Positions 1 to 10,662 of a stretch of DNA of 64,000 bases are shown in pieces. The stretch comes from Candidatus Binatia bacterium (GTDB taxonomy: Bacteria; Desulfobacterota; Binatia; HRBIN30): NCBI GenBank assembly GCA_937925685.1, contig CALAMI010000015.1:124001-188000 (forward strand), in the 5' to 3' direction. Below the pieces are notes generated by a model. That model was not told the DNA's origin. It worked only from the letters and a program-made list of their open reading frames with translations, and did not search any database. Position numbers and translations under genes: made by a program. The stretch's first letter is position 1. Each line of letters opens with the position of its first letter.

Positions 1-3000
1 CGGACACGGTTGTTAAAGGTATCGGCAATCCAAAGATCCCCGCGGGGACTTACCGCTGCACCCACGGGACGGCTTAAAAGAGCAGCGCTTGCATCCGCCC
101 CATCGCCGCCGAACCCTGCAGTTCCTCGGCCTACCACAGTCTGAATCGTTCCCTGAGGGTCAATCCAACGAATCACGCTGTTTCCCGTATCTACCACCAA
201 CAAGCCGCGATCACCCAACAATGCGAGGTCGTATGGAGTATCGAGCCGAGCCTGGCTCGCCGCGCCGCCGTCGCCGCTGTATCCCCGTCGCCCGATACCA
301 GCCACCGTCAGGATCACCCCGTTCGGGTCTACCCGGCGAACCACGTGGTTTTTCGTTTCCGTGAAATAGATGTTCCCAAACTCATCTTCTCGCACACGCG
401 CTGGCCCGTTCAGGCGAGCCTCCGTAGCCGGGCCGCCATCACCTGAGTACCCGGGGATCCCGGTTCCGGCCACAGTCCGAATCACCCCAGTGCTGTCCAC
501 ATAACGGATCACGTGCGCGTCGAGATCGGCAATGTAAAAACCTCCCCGCCGCGACGGGCAAACGCCGAACGGCGTAGTCAATCGGGCACTGCGGGCGGCC
601 AAGCCGTCGCCATCGTTCCCAACCTCTTCCGTCCCGGCAACGCGATACACACGGCCCCCGACACTGACGCGAAACACTGCCGGCACATGGTTGCCTGCAA
701 CCAACCATCCTCCCTCGGAGTCGACTTGAACCTCACTAGCGTGGTGCAGTGGCGTTTCCGCCGCCAGGCGGCCATCTACGGGGAAGGCCTCGAAACCTGT
801 ACCCATCACGGTTCGCACGATGCCATCAAAGTCGAGGCGTCGAAGCCGCAAATTGTTCGCGTCCATGATGAGCGGACGACCTTGTTGATCGAATGTCACG
901 CTCCATGGGTAATACAGTGAAGTTTCGAGGCCTGATTTCCCGTCTCCATCGAATAGGGCCCGACCCGTGCCAACCACAGTGCAAATCGTCCCCGGCTCAT
1001 CGCAGCGAGCTCCGATAAGGGCAGTCGGCGTCGGTGTTGATGTTGCACCTGGGTTCGAACCAGGCGTTACCGTGGGAGTGGCGTCGTTCAAAGCTCCTTC
1101 CAAAATCCATTGACGGATTTGCTCGATCTCCTCCTGCGACAGCGGCTCCCGATTCATGGGCATGCGCTGACCAAACCGCGGGGAGGAGCCTAGCTTTTCG
1201 AGCAAGAGACTTGCGTCAGGATTTCCTGGAACCACCTCGCATGCATTCAAGGAACGAGCCCAAACTCCAGGACCGAAAATTCCCTCATAAGTTCGCAAGT
1301 CATAGCCTGAGGAGGGGAACGGACCCCCATGGCAAGTTGAGTTACGACAAGCTCGCCTGTCTAAAATCGGCACAATATCGCGGGAGAAGCTCACTGTGGC
1401 GGTGTCCGAGATTGGGCCCTCCGGTGGCGAGCAAAGCGACAAATCGACAAATTCTGAGCCCACGACACGCGACCCGCTGTAGCCCAGCATCCCAGCAGAC
1501 AGGGCAACGCTGAGGTCACCCCCGACAGCCCAAATTCCACCTTCTGGGTCAATCCAGCCAGCGTGAAAGTCGCGCGAAGTGTTTAGCCTGGTATCTGTGA
1601 GCTCCCACCCGCGTTCGCTGCGAACCGCCAAGGAGGCTGCCACGCCAACCGCCGCCGCCAAAGAACCGCGAACGAATACCCCGTTCATTTGGGGCATGCC
1701 AGGCATGGCGCGGTCGACAAAACTCCCCCCTTCGAGCTCGAGAAGCACCCCCTCGGCGAAACCTCCAGAAGCCACGACGGTGTCGCCGTCTCCGTGGACG
1801 GTGAACAGCGGCCTGATGGAGTTCGTCGGCACCTTTACCCAACGATTTCCGTCAAAGTGAAGGATCGTTCCGTTACGGCCGACGACATAGACATCGTCAG
1901 CAGAACGGCCCCAGACCTTGTACAAAGTGGGCACGCCCGAAGGGAGCACCTGACTCAAATCCGCAACCGACCATGCCACGCCATCGAAATGCCAGATCAC
2001 TCCTCCACCGCTTTCGTCGTTTGGATCGCCACCCACGACAATGATGTTTGCGGCGCTCGTACCCCAGACGCCGAAGAGCGTTTGTGAACCAGGGGTGACC
2101 AACTTTTTGAACTGGCCCGTTTCCACATCGTACCGCAGCACCAACCCCCTTTCGCCAACCAAGTAGTAGGCCCCTTCGATTGGATCGAGGCTGATCCACC
2201 AGAGATCACCCTGAGCTCCCGAATTCAGCCGACGCCACTTTTGCCCGTTGTAATGGAGCACATACGGACCAAAATCGTCGCTGGCTGGATCCGCTCCTAC
2301 AACGTAAACGTCCTGGGGGGAGGTCCCGGTGATCGACAACAAGGCAGCAGGCAGATGGCGCAAGACAAACGTCATCGTGCCGCGAGGAGGTCCCGGCTCG
2401 GTGCACATGAAATCCCGTACGGCGCATGCCGGCCTAGCATGACAACCGACGCAGCTCGCTCCACCCTCCGCCACTACTGTCCCGTCGCGCAAAACCCGCT
2501 GCCAACGCCAGTCGCGGCTAGTAGGATCGAAGCCCGGGGGTTCTTTGCGCATCGCGCTCCAGCGCACGAGGGAGTCGCTGCGGCAATCCGAGCGGGTGAA
2601 TTCTTCCTTCACCACGACCGAACCCACGGGCAAAGACGGAGAATTTTCTCGATACGGCTGCGCAGCCCCCGCATCCGTGAGCACGCGGATGTAATACCCT
2701 TCGTGCTCGGTGCTCAGACGACAATCGCGCACTTCGATGAATGTTTGCGCGTAGTTTGGCGGAATGATGCTAACGTTCGGGCAGCCTGAAAGTGCAAAAT
2801 TGACCGCGAGAACGATTTCCTCCACTGTCACCGAACCGTCCGCGTTACCGTCGAAAATCGGGCAGCCGTCAACCCCTGCTAATCCCAGGGCGACGTTCAC
2901 CCCAAGCAGAATCTCGTCGACCGTTACGGCGAAGTCGCCATTGCAGTCGCCTAAACACGACGTTGTTGCACGGCTAGGGCCGCCACCCAGCGCAACAGCG

Positions 3001-3038
3001 CACAGCAAAGGCACCAAAGTCGACCGCCACAGGCTCAT
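1..3038 (-). CDS. Secreted haem-motif / VWG-repeat / NHL-repeat protein, partial (runs off left edge)
   Basis: At least 1012 codons are open from an ATG at 3038 to the window edge; no stop is seen, so the C-terminus is missing. Order of parts: signal peptide (about 1-25); a Cys-bracketed pair of EF-hand/dockerin-like loops (GDCNGD, then a VTVEE helix); a CVGCH haem-type motif at 196-200; several 'VWGTSADDVYVVG'-type repeats about 240-480; a second haem-like motif of form C-x4-CH at 564-570 followed by a planctomycete-cytochrome-like stretch; a short Thr/Pro linker; and NHL repeats (AGTG-GYSGDGGPA-LN-P) to the edge. The frame agrees at both ends. A secreted or periplasmic redox or binding protein is inferred; no catalytic function is claimed. 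It lies 45 bp downstream of the next NHL gene on the same strand. Confidence 0.85.
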   Translation of the reverse strand, partial: MSLWRSTLVPLLCAVALGGGPSRATTSCLGDCNGDFAVTVDEILLGVNVALGLAGVDGCPIFDGNADGSVTVEEIVLAVNFALSGCPNVSIIPPNYAQTFIEVRDCRLSTEHEGYYIRVLTDAGAAQPYRENSPSLPVGSVVVKEEFTRSDCRSDSLVRWSAMRKEPPGFDPTSRDWRWQRVLRDGTVVAEGGASCVGCHARPACAVRDFMCTEPGPPRGTMTFVLRHLPAALLSITGTSPQDVYVVGADPASDDFGPYVLHYNGQKWRRLNSGAQGDLWWISLDPIEGAYYLVGERGLVLRYDVETGQFKKLVTPGSQTLFGVWGTSAANIIVVGGDPNDESGGGVIWHFDGVAWSVADLSQVLPSGVPTLYKVWGRSADDVYVVGRNGTILHFDGNRWVKVPTNSIRPLFTVHGDGDTVVASGGFAEGVLLELEGGSFVDRAMPGMPQMNGVFVRGSLAAAVGVAASLAVRSERGWELTDTRLNTSRDFHAGWIDPEGGIWAVGGDLSVALSAGMLGYSGSRVVGSEFVDLSLCSPPEGPISDTATVSFSRDIVPILDRRACRNSTCHGGPFPSSGYDLRTYEGIFGPGVWARSLNACEVVPGNPDASLLLEKLGSSPRFGQRMPMNREPLSQEEIEQIRQWILEGALNDATPTVTPGSNPGATSTPTPTALIGARCDEPGTICTVVGTGRALFDGDGKSGLETSLYYPWSVTFDQQGRPLIMDANNLRLRRLDFDGIVRTVMGTGFEAFPVDGRLAAETPLHHASEVQVDSEGGWLVAGNHVPAVFRVSVGGRVYRVAGTEEVGNDGDGLAARSARLTTPFGVCPSRRGGFYIADLDAHVIRYVDSTGVIRTVAGTGIPGYSGDGGPATEARLNGPARVREDEFGNIYFTETKNHVVRRVDPNGVILTVAGIGRRGYSGDGGAASQARLDTPYDLALLGDRGLLVVDTGNSVIRWIDPQGTIQTVVGRGTAGFGGDGADASAALLSRPVGAAVSPRGDLWIADTFNNRV

Positions 3039-3083
3039 GGACGGGGAACGTTCACCACCGATGGTTTACACCAGAACGCCACA

Positions 3084-5534
3084 TTATCGCTTTACCTTGC
3101 GGATCCGGCCGTTGAACGTGTCACTCACGTATAAATCCCCACGCTCGTCGAACGCGATTCCAAACGGCCGATTCAGTTGCGCCGCAAGAGCCGGGCCACC
3201 GTCCCCCCCGTAACCCCTGGTGCCGTTACCGACGACCGTCCGAATCATTCCCGTCGAGAGGTCGATCATCCTGATGACATGGTTATTCGTGTCGGCGAAG
3301 TACAAGTTCCCGTCAGGTCCGAGTTCAAGGTCCTGCGGGTAGTTAAGTTGTGCTTCGGTCGCGATACCCCCATCGCCGCTGTACCCTGCAACGCCCGTGC
3401 CCGCGATCGTGGTCACTACCCCACACTGAAAATTGCTACTGCAAAATTGAACGCGCCGGATGCGATGATTGAGCGTGTCGGCGAAGTAGAGGTTTCCAAT
3501 CTGATCCAGCGTAATTCCGCCCGAGGGCTCAGGATTTGGGCCGCTCGGGAAGTTGACCAAGGCCACTTGCAACGGTCCATCGGCAAAGCCGGCCGTGCCG
3601 TTACCAACTATGGTGTCAATCATTGCGTCTTCGCGTTCCTGCGCAAATCGGTAAATGACACGGATCCGCTGGTTACGTTGGTCCACAAAGAAATAATTTC
3701 CCAGCGCATCGAACACACCATGAGGAGGTTGATTCAGCAACGCATCTTTTGCCGGGCCACCGTCTCCAGCAAAGCCAGGGTCCCGCCCCGACAGCACGCG
3801 CACCCGCCCGGTGACATGGTCAACGACCCGCAATTTATGATTGTGCCACGCCTGAAAAAGAATGTCCCCGTTTGGAAACATTTCAACGTCTGTGGGATGA
3901 TTCAACGACACAGTCAGCGGATCGGCACCCTCATTGGTTAAGTCACTCAGGTCATCCGGTCCGTCGCCCACAAAGTCGGTACCAACCACCGTACGGATGG
4001 TATCATCTGGCAAAATCTCACGAACGAGGTGGTTGTTCCAGTCAAGGAAAACTTTTCGTCCATTCGGCAGGAAGGCTATATCGAACGGCCAGTACAGAGT
4101 TGCCCGCAACCGATGCGTGCCATCGGGAGAGAACCCGGTACCACCATTGCCCGCATAGGTGCAAATGGAGCCAACCTCGTCCGTGCAGGGGATCACCCCG
4201 GGCGTTGGCGTCGGCGTTGGAGGCGGAGGGAGTTCGTCGGCCACGTCTCCCACGACACGGAACCGGTGATTGTGCGTATCTGCAATGAATATCTTGCCGT
4301 TGGGAGCCACCTCCAGACCGTACGGGCGGTCCAAACGAGCACGAGTAGCCGGGCCGCCATCTCCTTCGAATCCCTGTTCTCCCGTACCTGCAACGGTTTC
4401 GATCACCCCGTCAGGGCGAATTTTCCGAACCACATGGTTCATCGTGTCAGCTACGTACACTGAGCCATCGCGGCCGATCGCAACGTCGCTCGGAGTATTC
4501 AGTTGCGCCTGAGTCGCCGGACCGCCGTCTCCCGAGTACCCCGGCACGCCCGTACCGGCGATGGTATGGATAATTCCCTGGGCATCGATGAGGCGAACTG
4601 CGTGATTCCCGGAGTCCGCGATATAGACTTGATCCAGCAAATCGACTGCGATTCTACCCGCTGGTGGTGCGGCCTGTCCCCGCGGAGCCCGCAGTTGGGC
4701 CAACACCGCCGGCCCACCGTCGCCACTGTAGCCCGGTACCGAAGTGCCACAAATCGTACGAATGATCCCGTTCGGATCGATCAGCCGGATACGGTAATTC
4801 GCCTGGTCCGACACCAGGATATTGCCCTTGCTATCGCAAGCCACCGAACTCGGTAAGTCCAGTTTCGCCTCATTGGCGGGTCCCCCATCGCCGCCAAAGG
4901 CGCGGTCGCCAGTTCCAGCGACGTTTTCGACTCTGTTCGTGGTAAAGTCCAAGCGCTTGACTAAGGAATTGTGCCAAGCGGCAATCAACAGCCGCCCTTG
5001 GCGGTCGAAGGCGACGTTTGTCGGGTGGTTGAACTGGATGTAAAGGGCATCACCGTCCTGAGCGTCTCCTAACTCACCGGTGCCAGCGATCGTCTCGACG
5101 ATGCCGTCGCGGATCCGGCGAAGACGATGGTTGTTCCAATCGACGAGGTAGAGTAAGCGGTCCGGCCCAACGGTCAAATCCTGAGGCAAGTAAAAAGCCG
5201 TTGCCAATGGGTCTTTTCCGTCACCATCATAGCCAGCTAACCCATTCCCGGCGATCGTGCGGATTACCGGTACAGGACATGTTGTCAAGGCAATGCCCAC
5301 AGAGCGCAGAATTTCTTCAACGGTAACCAACCCATCGAGGTTACGATCAAACGACGGGCATTCTTCGAGCCAGGCACCTGGTAACTGTAAGGCTGCATTC
5401 ACCCCCCGGAGCACTTCGTCGATGGTTACGTTACCGTCACCGTTGCAGTCGCCCGTACAGGCAACAGACGCACCCGACCCCCACAATAACCACAGGAGCA
5501 ATGCTGTGGTCATCCGTTGCAATCGTTTGCTCAT
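3084..5534 (-). CDS. Secreted NHL-repeat protein with N-terminal dockerin-like EF-hand pair
   Basis: 816 residues. A signal peptide (about 1-25, ending near SVA) is followed by two Cys-bracketed EF-hand-like loops at 26-93 (GDCNGDGNVTIDEV; FDRNLDGLVTVEEI). Then come NHL repeats of the pattern 'AGTG.GYSGDGGPA..AQLN.P..V' alternating with 'DTMNHVVRKI', interrupted by a PPPPTPTPTPG linker near 435 that splits the protein into two repeat blocks. NHL repeats form beta-propellers that bind protein, peptide or glycan ligands; the ligand here is unknown. The domain set matches the partial gene downstream but lacks its haem motifs, so the two look like diverged paralogues in one transcription unit. 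Confidence 0.9.
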   Translation of the reverse strand: MSKRLQRMTTALLLWLLWGSGASVACTGDCNGDGNVTIDEVLRGVNAALQLPGAWLEECPSFDRNLDGLVTVEEILRSVGIALTTCPVPVIRTIAGNGLAGYDGDGKDPLATAFYLPQDLTVGPDRLLYLVDWNNHRLRRIRDGIVETIAGTGELGDAQDGDALYIQFNHPTNVAFDRQGRLLIAAWHNSLVKRLDFTTNRVENVAGTGDRAFGGDGGPANEAKLDLPSSVACDSKGNILVSDQANYRIRLIDPNGIIRTICGTSVPGYSGDGGPAVLAQLRAPRGQAAPPAGRIAVDLLDQVYIADSGNHAVRLIDAQGIIHTIAGTGVPGYSGDGGPATQAQLNTPSDVAIGRDGSVYVADTMNHVVRKIRPDGVIETVAGTGEQGFEGDGGPATRARLDRPYGLEVAPNGKIFIADTHNHRFRVVGDVADELPPPPTPTPTPGVIPCTDEVGSICTYAGNGGTGFSPDGTHRLRATLYWPFDIAFLPNGRKVFLDWNNHLVREILPDDTIRTVVGTDFVGDGPDDLSDLTNEGADPLTVSLNHPTDVEMFPNGDILFQAWHNHKLRVVDHVTGRVRVLSGRDPGFAGDGGPAKDALLNQPPHGVFDALGNYFFVDQRNQRIRVIYRFAQEREDAMIDTIVGNGTAGFADGPLQVALVNFPSGPNPEPSGGITLDQIGNLYFADTLNHRIRRVQFCSSNFQCGVVTTIAGTGVAGYSGDGGIATEAQLNYPQDLELGPDGNLYFADTNNHVIRMIDLSTGMIRTVVGNGTRGYGGDGGPALAAQLNRPFGIAFDERGDLYVSDTFNGRIRKVKR

Positions 5535-5683
5535 GGCCCTCCACTGTCCCTAGCCACAAAAGCCACGTTTGCCTTCCGTCTTCTCCCCACCGACCGAATG
5601 GATCCAACCGGGCGCTCTCTATCCACTCAAGCTTCCACTCCAGCCAACCTCGGTCGTTTAGCCTTACACGGCGACTCTTCAAG

Positions 5684-6943
5684 CTAGCCCCTCGATCGCT
5701 CCCACGGTGGCTCAACCAGAGGCGGATCGGGGAGGTCAGGAAGCTCATCGAACGTCAGGAGCAAGCGCAACTTCGTTTCCAGCGTTTGACCCGCCGCATC
5801 TTTCACCGCCAGTGACAGCTCTGCTTCTGCATCCTCGAACTCGAAAAATGGCCCAGGCCCTCGCACCGGAAAAGCTAAAGCAAAACGACGGGCAAATCCG
5901 TCCTCTCCCTCTTTCACGCGCACGATCGCACGGGCTGCACTAAAGAGCTCACGCTCCGCCGTACGCATCTCCGCACGAAGCTCCAGGGGCTCGCTCGTGT
6001 CGAGACAGCGTACCGCTAAGTTCAATCGAACCACGGCACCGATCTGGCCAAAATTGATCACTTTAAACCGATCGCAATTGCCGATCGTGCCAAAACCATC
6101 CCCCAGATTTCGGCCTACCCACAAACCGCGGCCTTGCGGGCATGGCAGTTTTGCCAAAGAAGGGCGCGGCCACCGGGGCTCTTCGTCGCAACATCGGTGG
6201 CCAAGCGGCGCAAGAGAGGCCGTACAACCCTGGTTCGGTTGGCAACGGACAGATTCGCAACCAGTTGCCCAGCGCACGTCGAACAAGAAATCCGCGTCGA
6301 CGCTTCTTCCTCTCTGCTCTATTTCCGTGGCTCGCACCCGCACGAACTGCGCACCCAAGTCGCTCGCCATCGGCAACCAGAACAACCGAGTGAACCCATC
6401 CCCGCTGCGCAAAACCATTGTCCTCGGACCGAACACTACCTCGTAAGACAACGAATCACCCTCCGGATCCCACACTTCCACGTTCACTTCCAACGGGTGA
6501 CCGGCAAAGGACGTGAACACCTGTAGCGGCGGCGCAACCGGGGGTTGGTTGGTTGCCACGCCGGTCGCTGAAGGCGTTGGCGTCACGGACGCCTGCGTCA
6601 CTGCCGTGTTCGCCAACCGTGTCGGCGTCGAGCTCGGGCTCGCCGTCGCAGTGCGAGTGGCAATGTGCAGCCTGGTCCATGTAGCAGTTGGGGTATGAGT
6701 CGTAGCTACTGGAGGCGGCGAAGGCGGTATCGGCGATGTGGAAGTTGGACTCGCTATGGTTCGCGTTACGACCACAGCCGAAACCAAGGGTGTAGCGGTG
6801 GGTCGTCGGATCGTTGGTGTAGGGCTCAACTGCTCCCCACCTCGCCCTCCATTGCAGCCCCCGAAGAACACGGCAATGATTACCCCTGCCTCTGCAATGC
6901 ACGGCCAAATCCCATTTGCTTTCGGGGGCAGCCCTGGCGCCAC
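5684..6943 (-). CDS. Putative lipoprotein with Ser/Thr/Pro linker and cadherin-like domain
   Basis: 419 residues from a GTG at 6943; an upstream TTG at 6979 would add 12 residues. The N-terminus has a hydrophobic stretch ending FFGGC (Cys30), which resembles a lipobox. It is followed by about 110 residues rich in Thr, Pro and Ser, then a segment starting NQPPVAPP with a DPEGDSLSYEV motif, typical of cadherin/dystroglycan-like Ig folds. The C-terminal 200 residues hold several Cys and a beta-rich region I cannot assign. It is probably surface-exposed or anchored in the outer membrane, by inference. It lies between two other secreted-protein genes on the same strand. No clear ribosome binding site separates the two possible starts. 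Confidence 0.7.
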   Translation of the reverse strand: MAPGLPPKANGIWPCIAEAGVIIAVFFGGCNGGRGGEQLSPTPTIRRPTATPLVSAVVVTRTIASPTSTSPIPPSPPPVATTHTPTATWTRLHIATRTATASPSSTPTRLANTAVTQASVTPTPSATGVATNQPPVAPPLQVFTSFAGHPLEVNVEVWDPEGDSLSYEVVFGPRTMVLRSGDGFTRLFWLPMASDLGAQFVRVRATEIEQRGRSVDADFLFDVRWATGCESVRCQPNQGCTASLAPLGHRCCDEEPRWPRPSLAKLPCPQGRGLWVGRNLGDGFGTIGNCDRFKVINFGQIGAVVRLNLAVRCLDTSEPLELRAEMRTAERELFSAARAIVRVKEGEDGFARRFALAFPVRGPGPFFEFEDAEAELSLAVKDAAGQTLETKLRLLLTFDELPDLPDPPLVEPPWERSRG

Positions 6944-7042
6944 GCCATTAGAGATGCGGCACTGGTCAGCCGGAAGCAACCAACATCGGCAAGAGGTGGC
7001 CCCGGCTCAATAACTTTTGTGGCCGGGGCCCGCCTCCTTCAC

Positions 7043-10000
7043 TCACTGACAAGCAATGTGCACGGTGCCAACGGCGTCCATTGTCGGGAACCCCGGCAGC
7101 ACAAGTTCGGCAAATGGTAGAGCAAAGCCGAGCCGGCCGGTGTTCAGCACGTTGTTTTCAATGTTCGTGCAACCAAACGGAGAATTTGTCGCCGAGGTCG
7201 ACAAATTCGTTTGCGTCAACGCTGTTCCGCTCGAATTGACCGCGTCGTACACGGTTGCACTCACAAAACCTGTGGTGATCAACCCAGTTAGCGAGAGATC
7301 GCCAGCATCTGGGTCAAATGGGTCCGAATCCGCTGGGCAAGGTGCATTCACATCGGTCAGGATTCGCAGGAACAAGGACTCCGTAAGCGTCATTCCGCCT
7401 GCCGCGTACACCCCACTGAGGGTCACTTGAATGGGTGAGATACACGCCGGTGGGAACTGATCCGAAGGTTTCGCTTGCGACACCAGGCCGCCGGGATTCA
7501 CGAACATGTCGTCGCACTCCGGATCCTGCGGCAGTCCACCGTTGGGACCAGGCGGTTGCGAGGTGTCGTGGTCTTGGATGGCAACGGAGTCGTAGTCGGG
7601 CTCGCCGCCGTCGCAGTCGATTTTCCCAGTACCGTCGCCACCGGGACGGACGCACACCTTTGCTAGGCCAAGCAGATTAATCGGGTTGTAGTGGGAACCC
7701 GCTGCCGGAATCGAGATTGTCCGCACTCCGTTTGCCGGATTCAGATCGGAGAACACCCACGTTTGGTAACCGCTCAACAGCAGGTTCAAATTGATGCCGG
7801 AGGTCGTTTGCAGCTTCACCACTGCACCGTTCGTCGCATTTGGCCGCAACGTGCACAAACGCGTAAGCGGTGTCGGAGTGGGGGTAGCGGTGTGAGTCGG
7901 AGTCTGCGTCACCGTCGGGGTGTGCGTTCGAGTTGGTGTTCGGGTGCGTGTGGGTGTGCGGGTGAAGGTGTGCGTTGGGGTTGGGGTGTTCGTCGGAGTG
8001 TACGTCGGAGCACCGGGCGGAAGTGTAAAGCTCGGGGTCGGGGTGACCGTGGGCGTGTTCGTCGGCGTTGCGGTGCGCGTTGGCGTCTGGGTCGGGGTGT
8101 CGGTGGGAGTTGGAGTAAAGGTGCCTGTGTTTGTCGGCGTTGGCGTCGGGGTGGCTTCCAATTGGCAGCCGCGATCGCAGCCGTCGCCATCGGTCCGATT
8201 GCCGTCATCGCAAGTTTCCCACGGTTCTTGAATACCATTTCCGCAGGTGCTCGCGCGGCATTCCAGCTTGAGCGTATCTGGCTCTGCCTTCCCGAATGGG
8301 TCACGAGCTCGGACCCGCAACGTATAACGCCCGGGCCTAACGCTTTTTACTGTGACGTTGTCACTCAAATAGGTCACTTTCAAAGGAACGACGATTGGAA
8401 CAGGAGCACTGCACTGGTTCAATGTAGTGTACGTTGCACCCGGTGTCGGGGTTTTAGCTCGGATCACCGATAGCCCCCAACCGGAACCCCCGAATACCGA
8501 TTCCAGTGCATTCAGGTTTGCCACGTCAATGGGTTTGATACTAGTCGCCTTCGGTTTCAAAACTTCGATCGATGCTAACCCAAAGTGGGGGATGCAGCTG
8601 TTGAATCGTGGGTCAGTGTTGTTGATACACACACGCGGGCTGATCGTGCAACTGCGGTTATTCAAATCGGGATCGCTGTCGCAGCGACGGTCACCCTCGT
8701 AGCATACAACCTTGTTCTTCGGTCGACCTTTTGTATCGAGCATCGGCACAGGTTCGATGTACCACTCGAGTCCGCAATCCGTCACCGCGCTCCCACCACC
8801 GGCAACGCAGGGGTTCACTGGCGCACCCCAAATGCACGGCCCTGTGGGTGTTGGCGTCGGCGAAGGTAACGGAGTATGGGTACGCGTCGGTGTTCGCGTC
8901 GGTGTCGGTGTGAATGTCGGGGAGTGTGTGGGAGTGAAGGTCAACGTCGGTGGCGGAGGCGGTGTGTCCGTCGGCGTGGCCGTCAAGGTTGGGGTGCTAG
9001 TGAAAGTTGGAGTTGCGGTGCATGGCGCGCCGACGCAACCCAATGAAGGATTGCAGGTTTGGCACGCGTCGCATTGAACAGGTTCGCCCCCTTCACACAC
9101 ACCACCAAAGCAGAGGTCTCCGGTCGTACACGCATTCCCGTCGCTACAAGGTGTTTCGTCCGGAGCAAAGTCGTCTTCTGGGCAATTGGCTGCAGTTCCG
9201 GTGCAATGTTCCGCGACATCGCACGGGCCCGTGGCCGCACGGCAAACCACCGAAGAGGGCTGGAAGGTATTGGCCGGGCAGTGATCCCCCACGCCATCGC
9301 AGCTTTCCGCTACGTCGCATGAATCTGCTGCGGGCCGGCAAACGCCAGTGGACTTCGCATCCGCAGGGCAAGCTGCACTCGTACCACTGCAGGTTTCCGC
9401 GATGTCGCACACACCTGCCGCAGCGCGGCAAATCGTGCCCGCACTTGCCAGCGAGTCAGCTGGGCAAAGAGCACTGTTGCCACTGCAGGTCTCGGCAGGA
9501 TCGCACGGTCCGGTAGAGGCGCGGCAAATCGTGCCTACAGACTTAAACGTGCAATTCGAGGTGCAGCAGGAACTCGCGGTTCCATTGGCGCTTCCCTGGT
9601 CACAGTCCTCACCCACCTCGGACTGAACCACGCCATCACCGCAAAACGAGGTAAATGTTACCGTTACAAAGTGCCCATCGCTGTCAATATTGCGGCTACC
9701 CACTCCGGGATAAGTTCCCGCAGTTTGTCCACCGAACGTGAGTGCCATCCCCATTCGCACAGCACATTCGTCGCCCCCACCGGCACCGTTATCGCTGCCA
9801 CAACTTTGGCTCCAAACGAACCGTATCGTATGGGCTTGCGGCACCCCGTTGCTCAGACCGCGAATGGTCGCCGAATTACTATCGCTAAACGGCAAGTTCC
9901 CGCTTCCGGTGAAACTTTCTAAGAGGCCTGGGTCAGGAAGATTCAAGGAGCCCGCGCCGACCAATACGCCCCCCGTCTGGCTCCCGTTGATGCTCGTGGC

Positions 10001-10402
10001 ATCCGCGTGCGCAGCGCCTCCCCCGTCATCAACAACCGTAAACGCTCCGACGCGACTGGACGATACGTTCAGGTGATAAGCGCCGGGAGCAGTTACCGAA
10101 AAATTCAATGTGTAGTCAGAGTTCAGTGAGATGGAGCGAGCCTGCGTAGTTTCCGTGTCGGTTCCGACCACCGCCGCATAGCGGGTGCTGAAACCAGTCG
10201 ATGAACTACTCAAAATGTTGATTTGATGGCGTCGCTGCCGCGCCGTCGGCGGATTCTCGAGTAAGTCCGCCTCGCTGTTGTCCGTAATCGACAGACCTGA
10301 GATCCCCTGAGCGTGTCCCGGAGGAGCGCAAGTGCCTAAAGCAAAAGCACATAATACAGACCAAGCAAGTATAGCCACAGGCCATCGGTACCAGTGCTGC
10401 AC
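7043..10402 (-). CDS. Large secreted Cys-rich protein with disintegrin-like repeats and PT linkers
   Basis: 1119 residues. I chose the GTG at 10402 because GGGGAGGGA lies just upstream and it places a clean signal peptide (ending near GHAQG) at the N-terminus; the frame stays open to 10573. Parts: a beta-rich region about 35-250; a Cys-rich block about 254-460 starting [15 protein letters not shown], with four repeats like '[17 protein letters not shown]' that resemble eukaryotic disintegrin/ADAM modules; a Thr/Pro linker about 463-522; a second domain; a Myxococcus-type Cys-rich repeat ([16 protein letters not shown]); a second Thr/Pro linker; and a C-terminal beta-rich domain. Disulfide-rich extracellular adhesion or binding is inferred, not shown. 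Confidence 0.85.
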   Translation of the reverse strand: MQHWYRWPVAILAWSVLCAFALGTCAPPGHAQGISGLSITDNSEADLLENPPTARQRRHQINILSSSSTGFSTRYAAVVGTDTETTQARSISLNSDYTLNFSVTAPGAYHLNVSSSRVGAFTVVDDGGGAAHADATSINGSQTGGVLVGAGSLNLPDPGLLESFTGSGNLPFSDSNSATIRGLSNGVPQAHTIRFVWSQSCGSDNGAGGGDECAVRMGMALTFGGQTAGTYPGVGSRNIDSDGHFVTVTFTSFCGDGVVQSEVGEDCDQGSANGTASSCCTSNCTFKSVGTICRASTGPCDPAETCSGNSALCPADSLASAGTICRAAAGVCDIAETCSGTSAACPADAKSTGVCRPAADSCDVAESCDGVGDHCPANTFQPSSVVCRAATGPCDVAEHCTGTAANCPEDDFAPDETPCSDGNACTTGDLCFGGVCEGGEPVQCDACQTCNPSLGCVGAPCTATPTFTSTPTLTATPTDTPPPPPTLTFTPTHSPTFTPTPTRTPTRTHTPLPSPTPTPTGPCIWGAPVNPCVAGGGSAVTDCGLEWYIEPVPMLDTKGRPKNKVVCYEGDRRCDSDPDLNNRSCTISPRVCINNTDPRFNSCIPHFGLASIEVLKPKATSIKPIDVANLNALESVFGGSGWGLSVIRAKTPTPGATYTTLNQCSAPVPIVVPLKVTYLSDNVTVKSVRPGRYTLRVRARDPFGKAEPDTLKLECRASTCGNGIQEPWETCDDGNRTDGDGCDRGCQLEATPTPTPTNTGTFTPTPTDTPTQTPTRTATPTNTPTVTPTPSFTLPPGAPTYTPTNTPTPTHTFTRTPTRTRTPTRTHTPTVTQTPTHTATPTPTPLTRLCTLRPNATNGAVVKLQTTSGINLNLLLSGYQTWVFSDLNPANGVRTISIPAAGSHYNPINLLGLAKVCVRPGGDGTGKIDCDGGEPDYDSVAIQDHDTSQPPGPNGGLPQDPECDDMFVNPGGLVSQAKPSDQFPPACISPIQVTLSGVYAAGGMTLTESLFLRILTDVNAPCPADSDPFDPDAGDLSLTGLITTGFVSATVYDAVNSSGTALTQTNLSTSATNSPFGCTNIENNVLNTGRLGFALPFAELVLPGFPTMDAVGTVHIACQ

Positions 10403-10662
10403 GTTCGATCCCTCCCCATCGGGCGCTCTTAGCTCCACTCGCACAACCCGTTCGGGGCATCGAGGCATAAACCCCCGTGTCACTCTTCGGCTTGCGACCA
10501 TGCCCTCTCTCCCTCGGAACCCCTTTTGCAATCGCCGTCTACATAACACGGATTCAATGTGCTTTGTCAACACATTATCTGCACCCCGGAGACCTCCCGC
10601 CTCACCTCAGCAGCGTTGGCAGGTGCTCCGCGGGGGCTTGGCCCTCTATACTCCGCGTTAAA

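Noticed and set aside
7860..8160. CRISPR-like or tandem repeat array
   Set aside because: The repeated GT-rich units are short, imperfect and in phase with codons of a Thr/Pro linker; there are no conserved repeats with unique spacers.
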